From JBCCFW01 sp039029535 (GTDB taxonomy: Bacteria > Acidobacteriota > JBCCFW01): 13,871 nucleotides of DNA. The stretch spans positions 1 to 13,871 of the forward strand of contig JBCCFW010000193.1 in the NCBI GenBank assembly GCA_039029535.1. The letters are read 5' to 3'. Shown here piece by piece: positions 13,607-13,871 of this stretch (the stretch's first letter is position 1; each line of letters opens with the position of its first letter). The notes under the pieces were generated by a model. It ran no database searches. It was not told the DNA's origin and was given only the letters and a program-made list of their open reading frames with translations. Made by a program: the position numbers and the translations under genes.

Positions 13607-13871
13607 ATGTCGTTGAATGGACGTTTCCTTCTTCCTGCCCTCGTCGTCGCCCTCGTCGCGACGTCGACTCCGGCGGTCGCTCAGATCGACACCGGCACCT
13701 TCCTCGGCCGCCAGGCCGGGACCGAGAACTACTGGTCCTGGATCCCGTCCGGCAGTCAGGTCCGCCACGTCTACGTCGATCTCAATAGCTATGACGGCTC
13801 CAAGCCGGTCGACCTGGAGGACCAGGGCGAGATCCACGCCTCGTTCACCGGCTTCGCGGCCTGGGTCTCCC
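13607..13871 (+). CDS. Secreted protein of unknown function, N-terminal part
   Basis: Eighty-eight residues are visible before the right edge. The start has a strong Shine-Dalgarno, and residues 1-25 are a clear signal peptide (MSLNGRF, then a Leu/Val/Ala core, cleavage near AVA-Q). The mature part begins QIDTGTFLGRQAG and is rich in aromatic residues, Ser/Gly and acidic residues (ENYWSWIPSG; VYVDLNSYDG). This looks like an extracellular beta-rich domain, but I do not recognise the family. Two small inverted repeats (13484-13496 and 13515-13535) lie in the 154-nt gap before it, and I find no convincing promoter there. Confidence 0.82.
   Translation, partial: MSLNGRFLLPALVVALVATSTPAVAQIDTGTFLGRQAGTENYWSWIPSGSQVRHVYVDLNSYDGSKPVDLEDQGEIHASFTGFAAWVS

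Overview
The window is very GC-rich DNA, and every gene in it has G or C at most third codon positions. It looks like a bacterial chromosome, probably Planctomycetota or Myxococcota. The hints are an MJ0042-type zinc ribbon, an FmdB protein with a Ser/Lys tail, a Tes-like radical SAM enzyme, TPR-thioredoxin architecture and a large Ala/Leu-rich membrane protein. There is no rRNA, tRNA, insertion sequence, phage gene or CRISPR array, so the phylum is inference only.

Layout. Five genes from 1 to about 7507 lie on the minus strand. Reading right to left they are: a roughly 1035-residue polytopic membrane protein of unknown function (7507-4400), a small FmdB-type zinc ribbon (4302-3994), a secreted TPR-thioredoxin of the TlpA type (3814-2636), a radical SAM enzyme resembling tetraether or membrane-spanning lipid synthases (2418-538), and the N-terminus of a zinc-ribbon protein carrying two tandem peptide repeats (334 to beyond the left edge). 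Hairpins follow the thioredoxin and radical SAM genes. Three of the five starts are preceded by a TGCTA extended -10-like element.

From 7711 rightward everything is on the plus strand. A PspA/IM30 (ESCRT-III-like) gene overlaps by 4 bp a classic-AAA ATPase of Ycf46-like architecture. A YihY/BrkB-family membrane protein follows 22 bp later. This looks like one operon for envelope or membrane remodelling, formally similar to an ESCRT-III/Vps4 pair. A cytoplasmic heparinase II/III-family gene (11575-13452) and the start of a secreted protein (13607 to beyond the right edge) follow.

The 348-nt gap between the YihY and heparinase genes is the least explained part of the window. It has a consensus TTGACA -35 box in the tail of the YihY gene, a series of hairpins, and a 16-nt perfect complement of the conserved 3' end of 16S rRNA. 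That complement sits 8 nt (measured from GGAGG) upstream of a 22-codon ORF whose last codons contain an 8-nt anti-Shine-Dalgarno sequence. A 16-bp-stem terminator ends the region. I read it as a roughly 300-nt structured RNA or leader-peptide attenuator, and I do not recognise it as a known family.

The two leads most worth following are this RNA/leader and the PspA-AAA-YihY operon. The Tes-like radical SAM enzyme comes third.
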